From NCBI GenBank assembly GCA_030844895.1, contig CM061231.1, forward strand, positions 83,920,706 to 83,984,705: 64,000 nt of DNA. The letters are read 5' to 3'. Positions 37,628-49,348 of the stretch are shown in pieces. The notes under the pieces are model-generated. The model was not told where the DNA came from, did no database searches, and saw only the letters and a list, made by a program, of their open reading frames with translations. Position numbers and translations under genes: made by a program. Position 1 is the first letter of the stretch, and every line of letters begins with the position of its first letter. The stretch is from Ambrosia x helenae. Lineage: Eukaryota > Streptophyta > Magnoliopsida > Asterales > Asteraceae.

Positions 37628-37866
37628 GTTCTTCTAATACACAATATTAAAAGAATGAGACACATATCGCTGTATAATATTGTCAACATATGCACCAATA
37701 AAAACAACTATGCAATCAACACAATATAGGAAACCAAAATACCACACTTTTTCAAAGAAAGTTTTAACATACTTGTTACAATCTTGTTTATGCATACAAA
37801 ATAAAATGGCATACTGCCTTACACATTTTTAAACTACTACTACTACTAGCCCAATACATGATAACC

Positions 37867-38039
37867 TACGGGGATGGGGGTGGGAAAGCAGCAGACAAGG
37901 CTGCCACAGCTGCAGTCATCCTCGCCTCGAGATCGTCGACTCTAGCCTCAAGCTCGGCGACACGCTCCTCTGCTGTGGCTCGTCCCTGATCCACCTCATA
38001 CACAAGCGTACCTAACTCCGCTAAACGATCGAGGAGAGG
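37867..38039 (-). pseudogene. element T upstream ORF, C-terminal part
   Basis: This frame continues, across the element G insertion, the ORF at 50093-50656. It is strongly helical (LLDRLAELGTLVYEVD, RVAELEARVDDLEARM), a probable coiled coil, and ends in AAFPPPSP with a stop at 37867-37869, about 240 bp before gag. Removing element G and one TSD copy keeps the frame. Confidence 0.6.
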
Positions 38040-38044
38040 ATACC

Positions 38045-40697
38045 TGTAACATTTTGAAATTTTTGGAAATAATAAAATTAAAGCTTTTATTCATTCAAGT
38101 CCCATTCACATTTATTTTATAAAATCATTATTTTCCATCCCTATAAATTTTAGACATGTCAAAGTTATTATTTTTTTTTAAAAACACAAACCTTGCTCAA
38201 TAAAAACTAAAGATTTGAACCCACTTTATATATTTTTTATAATAATAATAATAATAATAATAATAATTTACAGATTTGATTTAAGTTTAAAAAATTTTAT
38301 TCTATACAAATACCATCATCATAACCAAAATAATATAATCAAAACACTAATAATATAACTCAGTCCATTTTGTTTGGGCCTTTGACTGCTCCAGCCCACC
38401 CCTAAGCCCAAACCCGTAGAACCCGGCCCAAAAGAGAAAAAAAAATGTTTGCTAGCAGGTATCGAACCTGTGACCAAGGGTCTAGAAACCTAACACAGAC
38501 TGCCACCACCACTCCACCACTTGTTGTTTGATGTTTTTATATGGAAACAAAAGAAAATTAAACATTGTTTTGTTCTCTCCTTCCTATCCATAATCGTAGT
38601 CAACTCCAAGATCATTAATAATTGACCTGCAATTTCGCACATCTTGAGCCGTTTTTGGAAGGTTTCCTTCTTCCACAATGACCGACAACTGTTTCCACGT
38701 CGGATAATTATCAATTTCGCGTTTAAAAACTATCAATTAGGGACAAATTATAACCTTCCATACACCTTGAATCAACTACATTATAAACAACCACTTATTC
38801 TGAAATTAAACGTGCAGAAATACTCCTAGAAGGCCGATTAACAGAAACCCCAACACACCTTTTATCTAAAAACTCTCAAGCTATTGAATATTAAAGCCTT
38901 GTGTTCGATACCTATCTAGTCCAATTCAATCTTTTTCTGGCACTGAAAGATCGATTATATGGTATGATTTTGTTTGGATTTTCATGTAGATTAAAAGCCC
39001 TATAGTTAATCTTGTTATTGAAATCGTTTTCTGGTTCAATTGGTAGGCGTTGGATCTAGGGTTTATATACGAAATTGGGGATAATTGTTCTTGCTTGTTT
39101 AAACAAATACGTTTCAAAATCTAAAACAAAAAGGATCCCAGACCAGATGGTCAGGGCGTGTTGTTAAGGAATCTAAGAAACAGAGGTCAGGTTCGATTCC
39201 TAGGAACAACCTCATTTTTTTAAAAATAATCGTTTTCTTATTATTCATACATTTTGTATATTAATTTTAATATGTTTTTAAAATATCATTCATGATTTAT
39301 AAATTTCCCAAAAATTTATTTTATGATAGATAACTGATAAACTTTACAATACAATGTTTATTTTCAGAAAAATCATTTATCTAATATATATTATAAATAT
39401 TACAAATTTATTCAATTATAATTATAAAATTCTATAAATATATCAAAACGATTTTATAAAGTTCCACAAAAATTATTCTAAGTTTATAAAACATTAAACA
39501 TTCCAGAAATGATTTTTATTTCTGAAAACTCATTTATTTAATATTTTTTAATCGATTTTTGTTATTTTAATCATAAATAAATCATAATAAATTCATTTTT
39601 CATTATTTTTACATCAAAATTTCACATAAATTATTATTAATCATTTAGATCAGAAATATAAATTTTGGTTCGAAATTTATAATTTTTAAAATTTTTAAAT
39701 CTTAAGTCTATATTTTGTCAAATAATTATTAATATATAAATATTCATTAATTAAGAAAATAATTTTATAAAAATTATTTTTACATTTATTACATTATAAT
39801 TCAACTACTTTTAGATAATATTGGTTTGAAAACATTTTCACTATTTATTTCTTTATTTATTTAAATTATTCATATTTAAACATAAATCAATTATTAATCC
39901 CCAAATTCGAAACCCTAGAACAATTTGTAGACTAGAAAGACTTAGATATATTTATTACCTTATATATAGGGTAATACTTGGCATCGTTGGGCTACACTTA
40001 TTCTATTTCACGAGACTTAACATTTTGCTAAGGTGAGTTTACATAGCCCTTTTTATATTTTATATTTTTGGGGTGAAACATGTTTAAACACTTTATACAC
40101 TATCATTTACTCATTCTTACATTGTTGAAACTTGTGATTCAATTACACTATCATTTACTCATTCTATCATTTGACTGTAACAAAAAGACACAGTACAATC
40201 ATTAACATTGATCAAGCCGCCTGTTTAGATTATAACGCTATAGGTCTGACAAACCCATCCCCCCGCATAAATTCAGGGATGATCGATAACAGTAACAACA
40301 TTTAACTAACTTGCGAGTTAGTCCTCAGTCGACACAAGGTTTGATTGTACAAAGACGCATTGTTACATGTCGGACTCATACTCTATCATTATACAACTGT
40401 GATTGTTGTACAACTATTGTTATCTATTATATTCAAAAACCTATGTATTCTCACCAACTTTTGTTGACCCAAAATATTTTCAAACTTAACATGTTTCAGG
40501 TTCTATTTGCTTGAAGATTTGCGTTAATGCTTGAAGAAGTGTGCATAGTATTATTCATTTTGATGTACGAATTTTTGTAGAACAATTGTATGTAATTTAT
40601 TTATATCATTTAATGAAAATTATTATTCACCATGAGCTACTGAACAATTATCAATACGTGACATCCCGATGTTTCCGCCATCGGTTGGGGTGTTACA
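38045..40697 (+). mobile_element. element G 5' LTR (2653 bp)
   Basis: It starts TGTAACATTTT and ends GGGGTGTTACA. It contains a (TAA)n run near 38237, two tRNA-like segments (38443-39212), a very AT-rich middle, and the empty target ATTTA|TTACC (39954/39955) into which the Helitron inserted in the other LTR. Open frames are AT-rich shadows except the short frame noted in the 3' LTR. Confidence 0.88.
38443..39212. other. pair of convergent tRNA-like (Pol III box) segments in element G LTR
   Basis: On the minus strand (38443-38520), a perfect T-arm-like hairpin CAGG-TTCGATA-CCTG is followed by a T-run terminator. On the plus strand (39134-39212), TGGTCAGGGCGT (A-box-like) and AGGTTCGATTCCT (B-box-like) lie ~45 bp apart, also followed by T7. 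Equivalent segments are in the 3' LTR (about 43920-44000 and 44610-44690). They look tRNA/SINE-derived; neither is a good full tRNA. Confidence 0.45.
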
Positions 40698-40700
40698 GAT

Positions 40701-40713
40701 TGGTATCAGAGCC
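40701..40713 (+). promoter_or_regulatory. primer binding site (tRNA-iMet) of element G
   Basis: TGGTATCAGAGCC starts three bases after the LTR. The leader GAGCCTTGGTTATAGGGAAT is shared with element A. Confidence 0.88.
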
Positions 40714-41249
40714 TTGGTTATAGGGAATTAGGTTATTAGAAAATAATCTAGACTATAACCTTAGGGACTTAAACAGTACTTACTTCTCTTACTTGTGACC
40801 CTAATTGCTTCCCTAATCTTATCCCTATCCTATACCTTATACAACCCTAAACCTACAAGTGACTACTCTTATTCGTCTGCTGCAATCCTGATCCACCATT
40901 AGATTAATAGGACAAAATCCTCAGGTTTATCCTGAACCACCTTGAGATCTCGTCGAAGTTCTAGATTTTAATAACGAACACGTGCAATCTGGAAGGGTGA
41001 ACGCCTGTATTCTGAGTCTTCTGTCTAGGCTGGCATTGCGCATATATCCCAATCAGACGAGGGACCCGGATGCCTACCTGGGAATTCTCGGGATGAGTGT
41101 TCACTTATAGGCTAAAGCATGTCTTCACTATGTTATTAGAATCTAGAATCTTTGATAAGTCAACGTTTTCGTTTATTCGTTTTAATTAATGAATAAATGA
41201 TTACATTCCTTATATTACCTCATTCATTTTATTGTGTCTCTTATAGATC

Positions 41250-42445
41250 ATGCCTCCACGTCGCAGCACTCGCAATAACAGTGGTGGAAATCAAGAGGAA
41301 GGTAGCAACAACCACAACCATAACCACGACACTAACCACAACAATGGAAGTGGTGCCCAACTGGCTGCGATCATTTCCCAACAAATGGCGCAACAGATCG
41401 CAACTCTGGTTCCTAACTTACTGGCTCAAGTCATCCAAATGAACGGAAACGGCAATGGAAACAGAAACGGCAATGGAAACGGCAATGGGAACGGGAATGG
41501 AAACGGGAATGGTCTCCCAGTCTGCACCCTCAAACACTTTAATACTTGTAATCCTCCTAAGTTCAATGGAGATGAAGGAGCTACTGGCCTCCTACAATGG
41601 TTCGAGGGTATTGAGAATACCTTCATTAACAGTGAGTGTCCCGATAACTTTAAGGTCCGTTATGCTATGAGTGTTCTTCACAAACGAGCACTCACTTGGT
41701 GGAATGAGGAAAAGCGTACCCATGGAGCTGAAGTTGCACTTACTATGACCTGGGATCAAGTCAAGGAGATAATGAAAGCTGAATTTTGCCCACGTAACGA
41801 GGTCAAGAAATTAGAGGACGAGTTCCACACCCTTGCTCAGGATAGTGGGAAAACCTTGCTTATAATACCCGCTTCCATGAGCTCAGTCTGTTGTTGCCCC
41901 ATAAGGTCACTCCTCTAACTGTAGCCATTGAGAAATATATCGGTGGGTTACCCATGCAGATTCAGGACACGGTGTGGGAAAGGAGCCCTGCTACCCTCGA
42001 AGAGGCCAAACGTCTAGCAGCTACCTTAACTGACAATCACGTAAAGAACGGTACCTTAGTTCGGAAAGGCAAGAAAACAAGTATTGTAGCCGCGGTAACT
42101 ACTGAGAACCAGAAGCGTAAGGCCAGGGATCCTGATGTCAACCTCACTACACAAGCTTCTAACAAGAAACCTTATATAGGAAACTATCCATTGTGTAACA
42201 CATGCAAACGACATCATCCCACTGCTTCAGCGTGTCGCTTGTGCACCAATTGTGGTAAGTATGGCCATCTAGTCAACACATGTCGCGAGACCCCAAACCC
42301 TAATGCCAACCAACTCACCAACCCTGCTCAGGCTGCTAATCCTAATCGATACAACTATGGTCAGTGCTATGAATGTGGAGACCCAAATCACTTCCGTAAC
42401 CGATGCCCTAAACTAAACCGAGATCAAGACCCTCTAGCTACTTAA
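41250..42445 (+). pseudogene. gag: element G gag, one frameshift
   Basis: It opens MPPRRSTRNNSGGN, then an Asn/His-rich stretch, a QLAAIISQQMAQQI helix and an (Asn-Gly)n linker from the GGAAACGGCAAT repeat. The gag core follows (FNGDEGATGLLQWFEGIENT, ALTWWNEEKR). A single missing base near 41848 shifts the frame. The remaining half (41891-42445) has the LPHKVTPL...YIGGLP block and CCHC knuckles (CTNCGKYGHLVNTC, CYECGDPNHFRNRC). It ends without entering pol. Otherwise well preserved, so loss of function is recent or the frame is shifted only in this copy. Confidence 0.85.
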
Positions 42446-43489
42446 CAGCAAGTCCCACCATTTGAATGTTGTTTGCTTTTTATTCTATGTATTGACGCTA
42501 TTCGACTCAAGTAATAAAATTCTAGTATCGAAATTTTCATCTGAGAGTTGTTTATATGGTATGATCATAACACTTGGATGCATGCTTGTTTGAATGTGAA
42601 CTAATTGCTATATCAATATCTAAATCTATATAACTACAACTCATATACTATACTCGTATTACCTATAAACTTGCTTGCATAAACATATTATCAATTTGCA
42701 ATTTATGTGTATAATAATTGCTACACTTAATAGAGGATAAAAGTACTTGCTCAACAGTTAGTTGAGTACCAAATAACCTACTCAACGATTGGTAGAGGTC
42801 ATCATGTCTTTTCAACAGTTGGGAGAGGCCCTACAACCTGCTCCACGACTGGTGGAGGCTATCGAACCTGCTCAGTCGGGAGAGGCCCTACAACCTGCTC
42901 CACGACTGATGGAGGCTATCAAACCTGCTCAACAATCGGTAGAGGTTCCTACTCACTAACTGGTGAGAGTCTTTTCCCTGCTCAACGGTTGGACCCATTA
43001 TATACAAAGGTTCAACCACATGATTATTTCTGCATTACTTACATGTGTGTTTCGAGTAATAGAAGGACACAAAACCCTAATGTAAGGTAAATTGGTGATT
43101 GCGGTCCGGAATGTAATCACGAATTTACAGGTACGTTAAGGTAGTGTGAAATTCTATGAAGGTTTTCGTATATAAGCAATTATAAACTCTAGTTACCTGG
43201 TAGTTCATTTAGTTTTTCTATAGTCCATCAACTCATGCATTTCTTTTAAAATTCCTAAAACTTAAGATTTTTATTCTACTTACGATTTCAAGACACACCA
43301 AATCCTACCCTTAAAACTCACAGACAACAAACCTCTTATCCACATTATTCGAAACGGATTATTCTATTCATATCGTGCCTTAACACAAAATTTTTTTTTT
43401 AGACCACACTTGTCCTAATTCTTACCTAACCATCCTCAACCCTGTGCCCTTAATAACTTTGGGACGAAGTTCCTAAAAGTAGGGGAGAC
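42446..43489 (+). other. element G 3' internal region, no pol
   Basis: This is about 1 kb between the gag stop and the PPT. It holds the repeat ORF (42734-43090) and AT-rich filler. Nothing resembling protease or RT remains. The PPT AAAAGTAGGGGAGAC ends at 43489, preceded by the inverted repeat AACTT...AAGTT (43455-43471). Confidence 0.7.
42734..43090 (+). CDS. repeat-peptide ORF of element G (no clear start codon)
   Basis: 118 codons stay open across an imperfect 30-bp tandem repeat, giving QLVEYQITYSTIGRG followed by units like HHVFSTVGRG, PTTCSTTGGG and YRTCS-VGRG. It then runs into a non-repetitive tail. There is no upstream in-frame ATG before the stop at 42731. The homologous minus-strand frame in element A (12238-12687) is also open, although the DNA has diverged. 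Function unknown; it could be an artefact of a repeat whose period is a multiple of three. Confidence 0.35.
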   Translation, partial: RIKVLAQQLVEYQITYSTIGRGHHVFSTVGRGPTTCSTTGGGYRTCSVGRGPTTCSTTDGGYQTCSTIGRGSYSLTGESLFPAQRLDPLYTKVQPHDYFCITYMCVSSNRRTQNPNVR

Positions 43490-43708
43490 TGTAACGTTTT
43501 GAAATTTTTGGAAATAATAAAATTAAAGTTTTTATTCATTCAAGTCCCATTCACATTTATTTTATAAAATCATTGTTTTCCATCCCTATAATTTTAGACA
43601 TGTCAAAGTTATTATTTTTTTTAAAAACACAAACCTTGCTCAATAAAAACTAAATATTTGAACCCACTTTATATATTTTTTTATAATAATAATAATAATA
43701 ATAATAAC

Positions 43709-43741
<33 letters not shown>

Positions 43742-45429
43742 TTACAGATTTGATTTAAGTTTATAAAATTTTATTCTACACAAATACCATCATCATAACC
43801 AAAATAATATAATCAAAACACTAATAATATAACTCAAGCCATTTTGTTTGGGCCTTTGACTGCTCCAGCCCACCCCTGAGCCCAAACCCGTAGAACCCGG
43901 CCGAAAAGAGAAAAAAAAAATGTTTGCTAGCAGGTATCGAACCTATGACCAAGGGTCTAGAAACCTAACACAGACTGCCACCACCACTCCACCACTTGTT
44001 GTTTGATGTTTTTATATGGAAACAAAAGAAAATTAAACATTGTTTGGTTCTCTCCTTCCTATCCATAATCGTAGTCAACTCCAAGATCATTGATAATTGA
44101 CCTGCAATTTCGCACATCTTGAGCCGTTTTTGGAAGGTTTCCTTCTTCCACAATGACCGACAACTGTTTCCACGTCGGATAATTATCAATTTCGCGTTTA
44201 AAACTATCAATTAGGGACAAATTATAACCTTCCATACACCTTGAATCAACTACATTATAAACAACCACTTATTCTGAAATTAAACGTGCAGAAATACTCC
44301 TAGAAGGCCGATTAACAGAAACCCCAACACACCTTTTATCTAAAAACTCTCAAGCTATTGAATATTACAGCCTTGTGTTCGATACCTATCTAGTCCAATT
44401 CAATCTTTTTTCTGGCACTGAAAGATCGATTATATGGTATGATTTTGTTTGGATTTTCATGTAGATTAAAAGCCCTATAGTTAATCTTGTTATTGAAATC
44501 GTTTTCTGGTTCAATTGGTAGGCGTTGGATCTAGGGTTTATATACGAAATTGGGGATAATTGTTCTTGCTTGTTTAAACAAATACGTTTCAAAATCTAAA
44601 ACAAAAAGGATCCCAGACCAGATGGTCAGGGCGTGTTGTTAAGGAATCTAAGAAACAGAGGTCAGGTTCGATTCCTAGGAACAACCTCATTTTTTAAAAA
44701 AAAATCGTTTTCTTATTATTCATACATTTTGTATATTAATTTTAATATGTGTTTAAAATATCATTCATGATTTATAAATTTCACAAAAATTTATTTTATG
44801 ATAGATAACTGATAAACTTTACTATACAATGTTTATTTTCAGAAAAATCATTTATCTAATATATATTATAAATATTACAAATTTATTCAATTATAATTAT
44901 AAAATTCTATAAATATATCAAAAAGATTTTATAAAATTCCACAAAAATTATTCTAAGTTTATAAAACATTAAACATTCCAGAAATGATTTTTATTTCTGA
45001 AAAATCATTTATTTAATATTTTTAATCGATTTTTGTTATTTTAATCATAAATAAATCATAATAAATTCATATTTCATTATTTTTACATCAAAATTTCACA
45101 TAAATTATTATTAATCATTTAGATCAGAAATATAAATTTTGGTTCGAAATTTATAATTTTTAATATTTTTAAATATTAAGTCTATATTTTGTCAAATAAT
45201 TATTAATATATAAGTATTCATTAATTAAGAAAATAATTTTATAAAAATTATTTTTACATTTATTACATTATATATCAACTACTTTTAGATAATATTGGTC
45301 AGAAAACATTTTCACTATTTATTTCTTTATTTATTTAAATTATTCATATTTAAACATAAATCAATTATTAATTCCCAAATTCGAAACCCTAGAACATATT
45401 TGTAGACTAGAAAGACTTAGACATATTTA
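43490..45429 (+). mobile_element. element G 3' LTR, first part
   Basis: It starts TGTAACGTTTT right after the PPT and aligns to 38045-39954 with scattered differences and a longer (TAA)n tract (43686-43742). It is cut at ...ATATTTA by the Helitron and resumes at 49349 (TTACC...), ending at 50092. Confidence 0.88.
44059..44268 (-). pseudogene. unidentified ORF fragment within the LTR
   Basis: A 69-codon minus-strand frame with a protein-like composition (FKREIDNYPTWKQLSVIVEE, LPKTAQDVRNCRS) lies between the two tRNA-like segments. In the 5' LTR the same sequence is shifted by one A near 38727, so only part is open. It may be a transduced host exon fixed in the LTR. I do not recognise it. Confidence 0.3.
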
Positions 45430-48400
45430 TCTATACTATATATAATATGCATATAGGAGGGTAGTTTAGGTCATTTTACATATTTTTAAGGTGTACAAAT
45501 TTTTATGCTTATTATACAACCCATTAAAGCCTAATGCTCTGAATTTGATTGAATGGGCGGGGAAATGAGGCTTCATATCTTCTTTGCAAAGTGAATTTGA
45601 ATTAATTTGAATCCACCGCCTGGTTCTGTCCCTTTCATCCCTCTGAAAAAGTGAAAAAGCCACCACAAATCAATTTCATCCTTCCCGTTCTCTTTGTCTC
45701 TCTCTTGATTTCCCTCTGGTTCCAGACGTAACCCTCATGGTTATTGAACGATTCATATCGTGTGTATTGTTCCTCAGACGCAATCATGGGTATTGAAGGG
45801 TTTTGTATTTTCTCATGTACCAAAAGCTTTCTTTTATATTTAATTTTTGTAGTAGCTTACTCCCTAACAGCTGAATATAGATTATTGCTGGTAATTTAAC
45901 TTCAATTAGAACCTTAACGGTTTAATTTGCTATTGATAGGTTTTGGAGCAAAAAGCTACAGAAATCCATGGCAGATCACGTTGAATTGGGTGTTTCAAGC
46001 TACTGATTGTTGGGTTTTGAAATGTGAAAAACATGTTGCCTCATTTTCCCTAATTTGCTCTCTTGTCTTTAATAACCCAGTGGAATGATGAGTTCTCAGA
46101 TCCTACGCAATTTGTTTCAGGCAAGTAATCATCTTGATTTGGCCATGAATCCATGATTAATATATTATCTTATTTACTAACTTGATACGTGGGTCAAATG
46201 TTGTTGGTTGGTTCTTGGTATTAGAAAGGAAGTCAAAATGAGTGTTTTTAATTTCTGTTTTGATCTGCTTTTTCTTCTTCTTCTTTTTTTTTTACTGAAG
46301 CACTAGAGATAAAAGCATATAAGAAGAGGCTTTCAGCTTGCAAAAGAGTTTAGATGAGCGAAATTTGCAGCTTCAAGCATCATCATTTGATGCTGCAAAG
46401 GTTTGACTTTTTCTTTCATTAACACTTTCAAAAACGCATATTGAATAGTATAATTCTTAGATTTCATACAAGTTACTTGATTTGATCTTGTTTAGTTAAA
46501 GATTCATACAAATTTATGATATCAAAACATTTTTTCTAGGCTGCATTTTGATTATATCTCTTTGGATTTATGAGTGATTTATTATTAAAAAAGGAGTATA
46601 TTATTGTCTCACTTTATGGCTTGTTTTAAGAATGGTTTAAAAACTTTTTCATTTGTAAAATCATTTGTAAATCTCTAATAACCTGGAAATTACCCATTTT
46701 GGCCATATTGAACTTATTATTCCATTTTTGTTGGGTTTTCAAGATATGATTCAATAATAAAGATATGGCTTTTGAGGATCAATGCTTGTTGATTGCGCTT
46801 ATTGCTAAATGCTTTTTGTTCACGGGATACGGACCAAAGGGACATGAAGTAGCGATTACCAGGTATATCATAACCGTAAAACGTTCTTAATAAAAAAGAA
46901 AAGGCATGTTTAGTTTATAGATTTATTAATGGGTCAGATCGCTCTTTTTTATAGCAAAAAGTGAAATACGTCAGATGGGTTAATTTTTTTCATAACGGGG
47001 ACGAGGAATGCCAAGGCGGAGCAGCGGTAAGATGGTGGTTCTATGATGATGAATCATGGTGGCAACATCTGCAAATACGTGTTTAGCATAGATGGTTGAA
47101 CATCGTGGCAACATCTACAAATATGTGTTTATCCATACATGATGAAAAGGTTGACAAAGACCTCCTGTTGTTTCAGCTATAATATCTCATCAAGTTGGAG
47201 CACCTCCTTACAACTTGTTATATCTTTCAGTGGTCTGGAATATGATCTCAAATTGGTGCTTAATCCCACCAATATACGCCTTCTTAGGTATCGGAGAACT
47301 ACTAATCTATGGGCCGGTTCCTGCTACTATGCTTCATCCCCAGGTACTCTTCGTATTACATATAAATCTGTTGTTATGCGTGTTACCATTTTGCAGCGAA
47401 GAATTTTCTTATTTTCTTGGTGCTAATAAATGACATAGATGAGTTACGCTTACTTTAAGCTAGCAACACAACTTTCTTATTAAGGGTGAATAATATTTTT
47501 TTTTTCCAATTGCATGCTTGCTTTTACAGTCATGGTGTCAATGAATTTGACTATTTGGTGCGTTATTTTCTGGTCTAAAATTAGTCAATACCTGATATGG
47601 GCTAACTATTTTATGCCCTTGGTCGTAATTATAATAAACTCGCTTTTAGATATGTTGTTATTTAAAAAGTTTAAGAAAAAATAGCGCATCAACATGACTG
47701 TCCATACCCATTTCTACCTGGATTTGAGGATGACCGTATGGCTATAACCCACTTTGACTGCTCACCCAACCCGCCTAACCCATAGACCAACCTGTTGCAA
47801 ATTTTCAGCAGCAACAGCTACAGGTTCTATTGTGGCACCTTCTTCTACTGATTCTGCTTCCATTGAGCTGTCTCCTTGTTATGTCAAAAAAGTGAATTAT
47901 TCACATATTTTCATCTCATTGTGAAGCTTGGTTTAGAAGCGCACCTATTGGGCATGTTGCTGGTTGGAATTGCACCTAAAGATAAGGTATATTATGAGAC
48001 TTTTGAGTTACTTATTTTTGTTGATTTTTTTCTCTGAATGTTGCTGGTTTGAATTTGCTTTAATATAACTGAACAAACAAATTTTGAAAGGTGGTAGCCT
48101 CGAATGTAATCCTGAAAAGCGAGCCAACCTAGAGAGGTACACAATCTGTTTCTATTATTAATGTGATATTAATATTGCTGCTGGTTTGACTTATGGTGAA
48201 CTTGCTTGGTGATTGTTGCATGTGTAGGAACAAGGTCCTTCCATTGAAGACTGCTTAAAGCTTTAAAAAGGAAATCGAGAAGAACTACGTCTCCCTGGCC
48301 GCCTTCTCACCACCAAATTCTTCAAAACCGATGCATAATTATTTGACCTTTTGCTGCTCTTGCTTGTTGGTTCAGGCCCCGGTTCGTTAGTTCAGGCCGC

Positions 48401-49348
48401 GGTTTACACACAACTCTCACTCACGATTTGTTCATGAAATATGCAGAAGAAAATGAATGAAAAGCATAATGGCTTCAAACTTTTATTCAACTTAACAGGA
48501 GTTATCGATAGCCTTACAAGAAAATAAACATGGGCATAAAAAATAAGAATGGAACACAATCTCCTAAAGACCCGGTATAACCAGATTACCCACTCTTCTA
48601 AATATATACTTCACCCAATGTACACTTGCATGAGATATTGTCAGACCCTTACGGCCTTACCATTCTACTTTATTTAGCCGCAAATTAAAACAAACGACTT
48701 ACTTTCATGGTCAACAAAGACCAAGTAATATTATCCGTGATCATCACGTGTTGCCCGTGTGATTGACTTGTGACCGTAAACGAGACGATTAATCCAATAC
48801 TGCTGAGGTATTGTAGTTTGATTTGCTTAATTTGCATACTATTTTATTTATAGCTGAAAGGATCATGTTTCAGATTCAAATATGATAATTTGTGTTATAC
48901 TGAAAATTGCCTAAAGCAGATATATGAGGATGAGACTTATATGACTAAATTGTAGTTTCACAGTATTTTTCTTATATGTTGACTTTCACTAATGTTCTGT
49001 CTCATGATATTTGTGACCCAAAAACTTATGGCAATGGTGAATTGCACATTAAACTAACTATTATAAAAAATTACATATAGTTTAAAAAATTGTCCATGTG
49101 AGACTTAAGTTGGTGATCACTCCTTATTATATATATACACACATACTTCTATTACAAAATTAAATTTTTGCGGGTTCTTGTGAACCCGCCCCACTTTGTG
49201 TAAATCCGCCTTTGCACGCAGATGCTAGGTATAAGAAAACTAACAAAATTATTATACAATATATCATGGGAGGATCGGTAACTTATCAGAAAACAAGCAC
49301 CACCTTAAAGATTGTCTTCGCCGCCGCATCGCGCGGGTTTCCAACTAG
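45430..49348 (+). mobile_element. Helitron (3.9 kb, non-autonomous) with exon-like fragments
   Basis: The 5' end is TCTATACTATATATAA. The 3' end is a short GC hairpin CCGC-ATCGC-GCGG followed by TTTCCAACTAG. It sits exactly between A and T of ATTTA|TTACC, with no TSD; the empty site is in the 5' LTR of element G (39954/39955). No Rep/helicase ORF is present. The interior looks like host-gene pieces in the plus sense with splice-like borders: 46329-46400 then GT, a segment ending at 46862 then GT, and 47231-47343 with AG before and GT after. Confidence 0.88.

Noticed and set aside
39134..39212. Functional tRNA gene
   Set aside because: The B-box is good, but acceptor and anticodon stems do not form a convincing cloverleaf. 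Kept only as a tRNA-like segment.
47139..47433. Host gene encoding a short membrane-like protein
   Set aside because: Two overlapping open frames exist, but the DNA is inside a Helitron and has splice-like borders; at most a captured exon.
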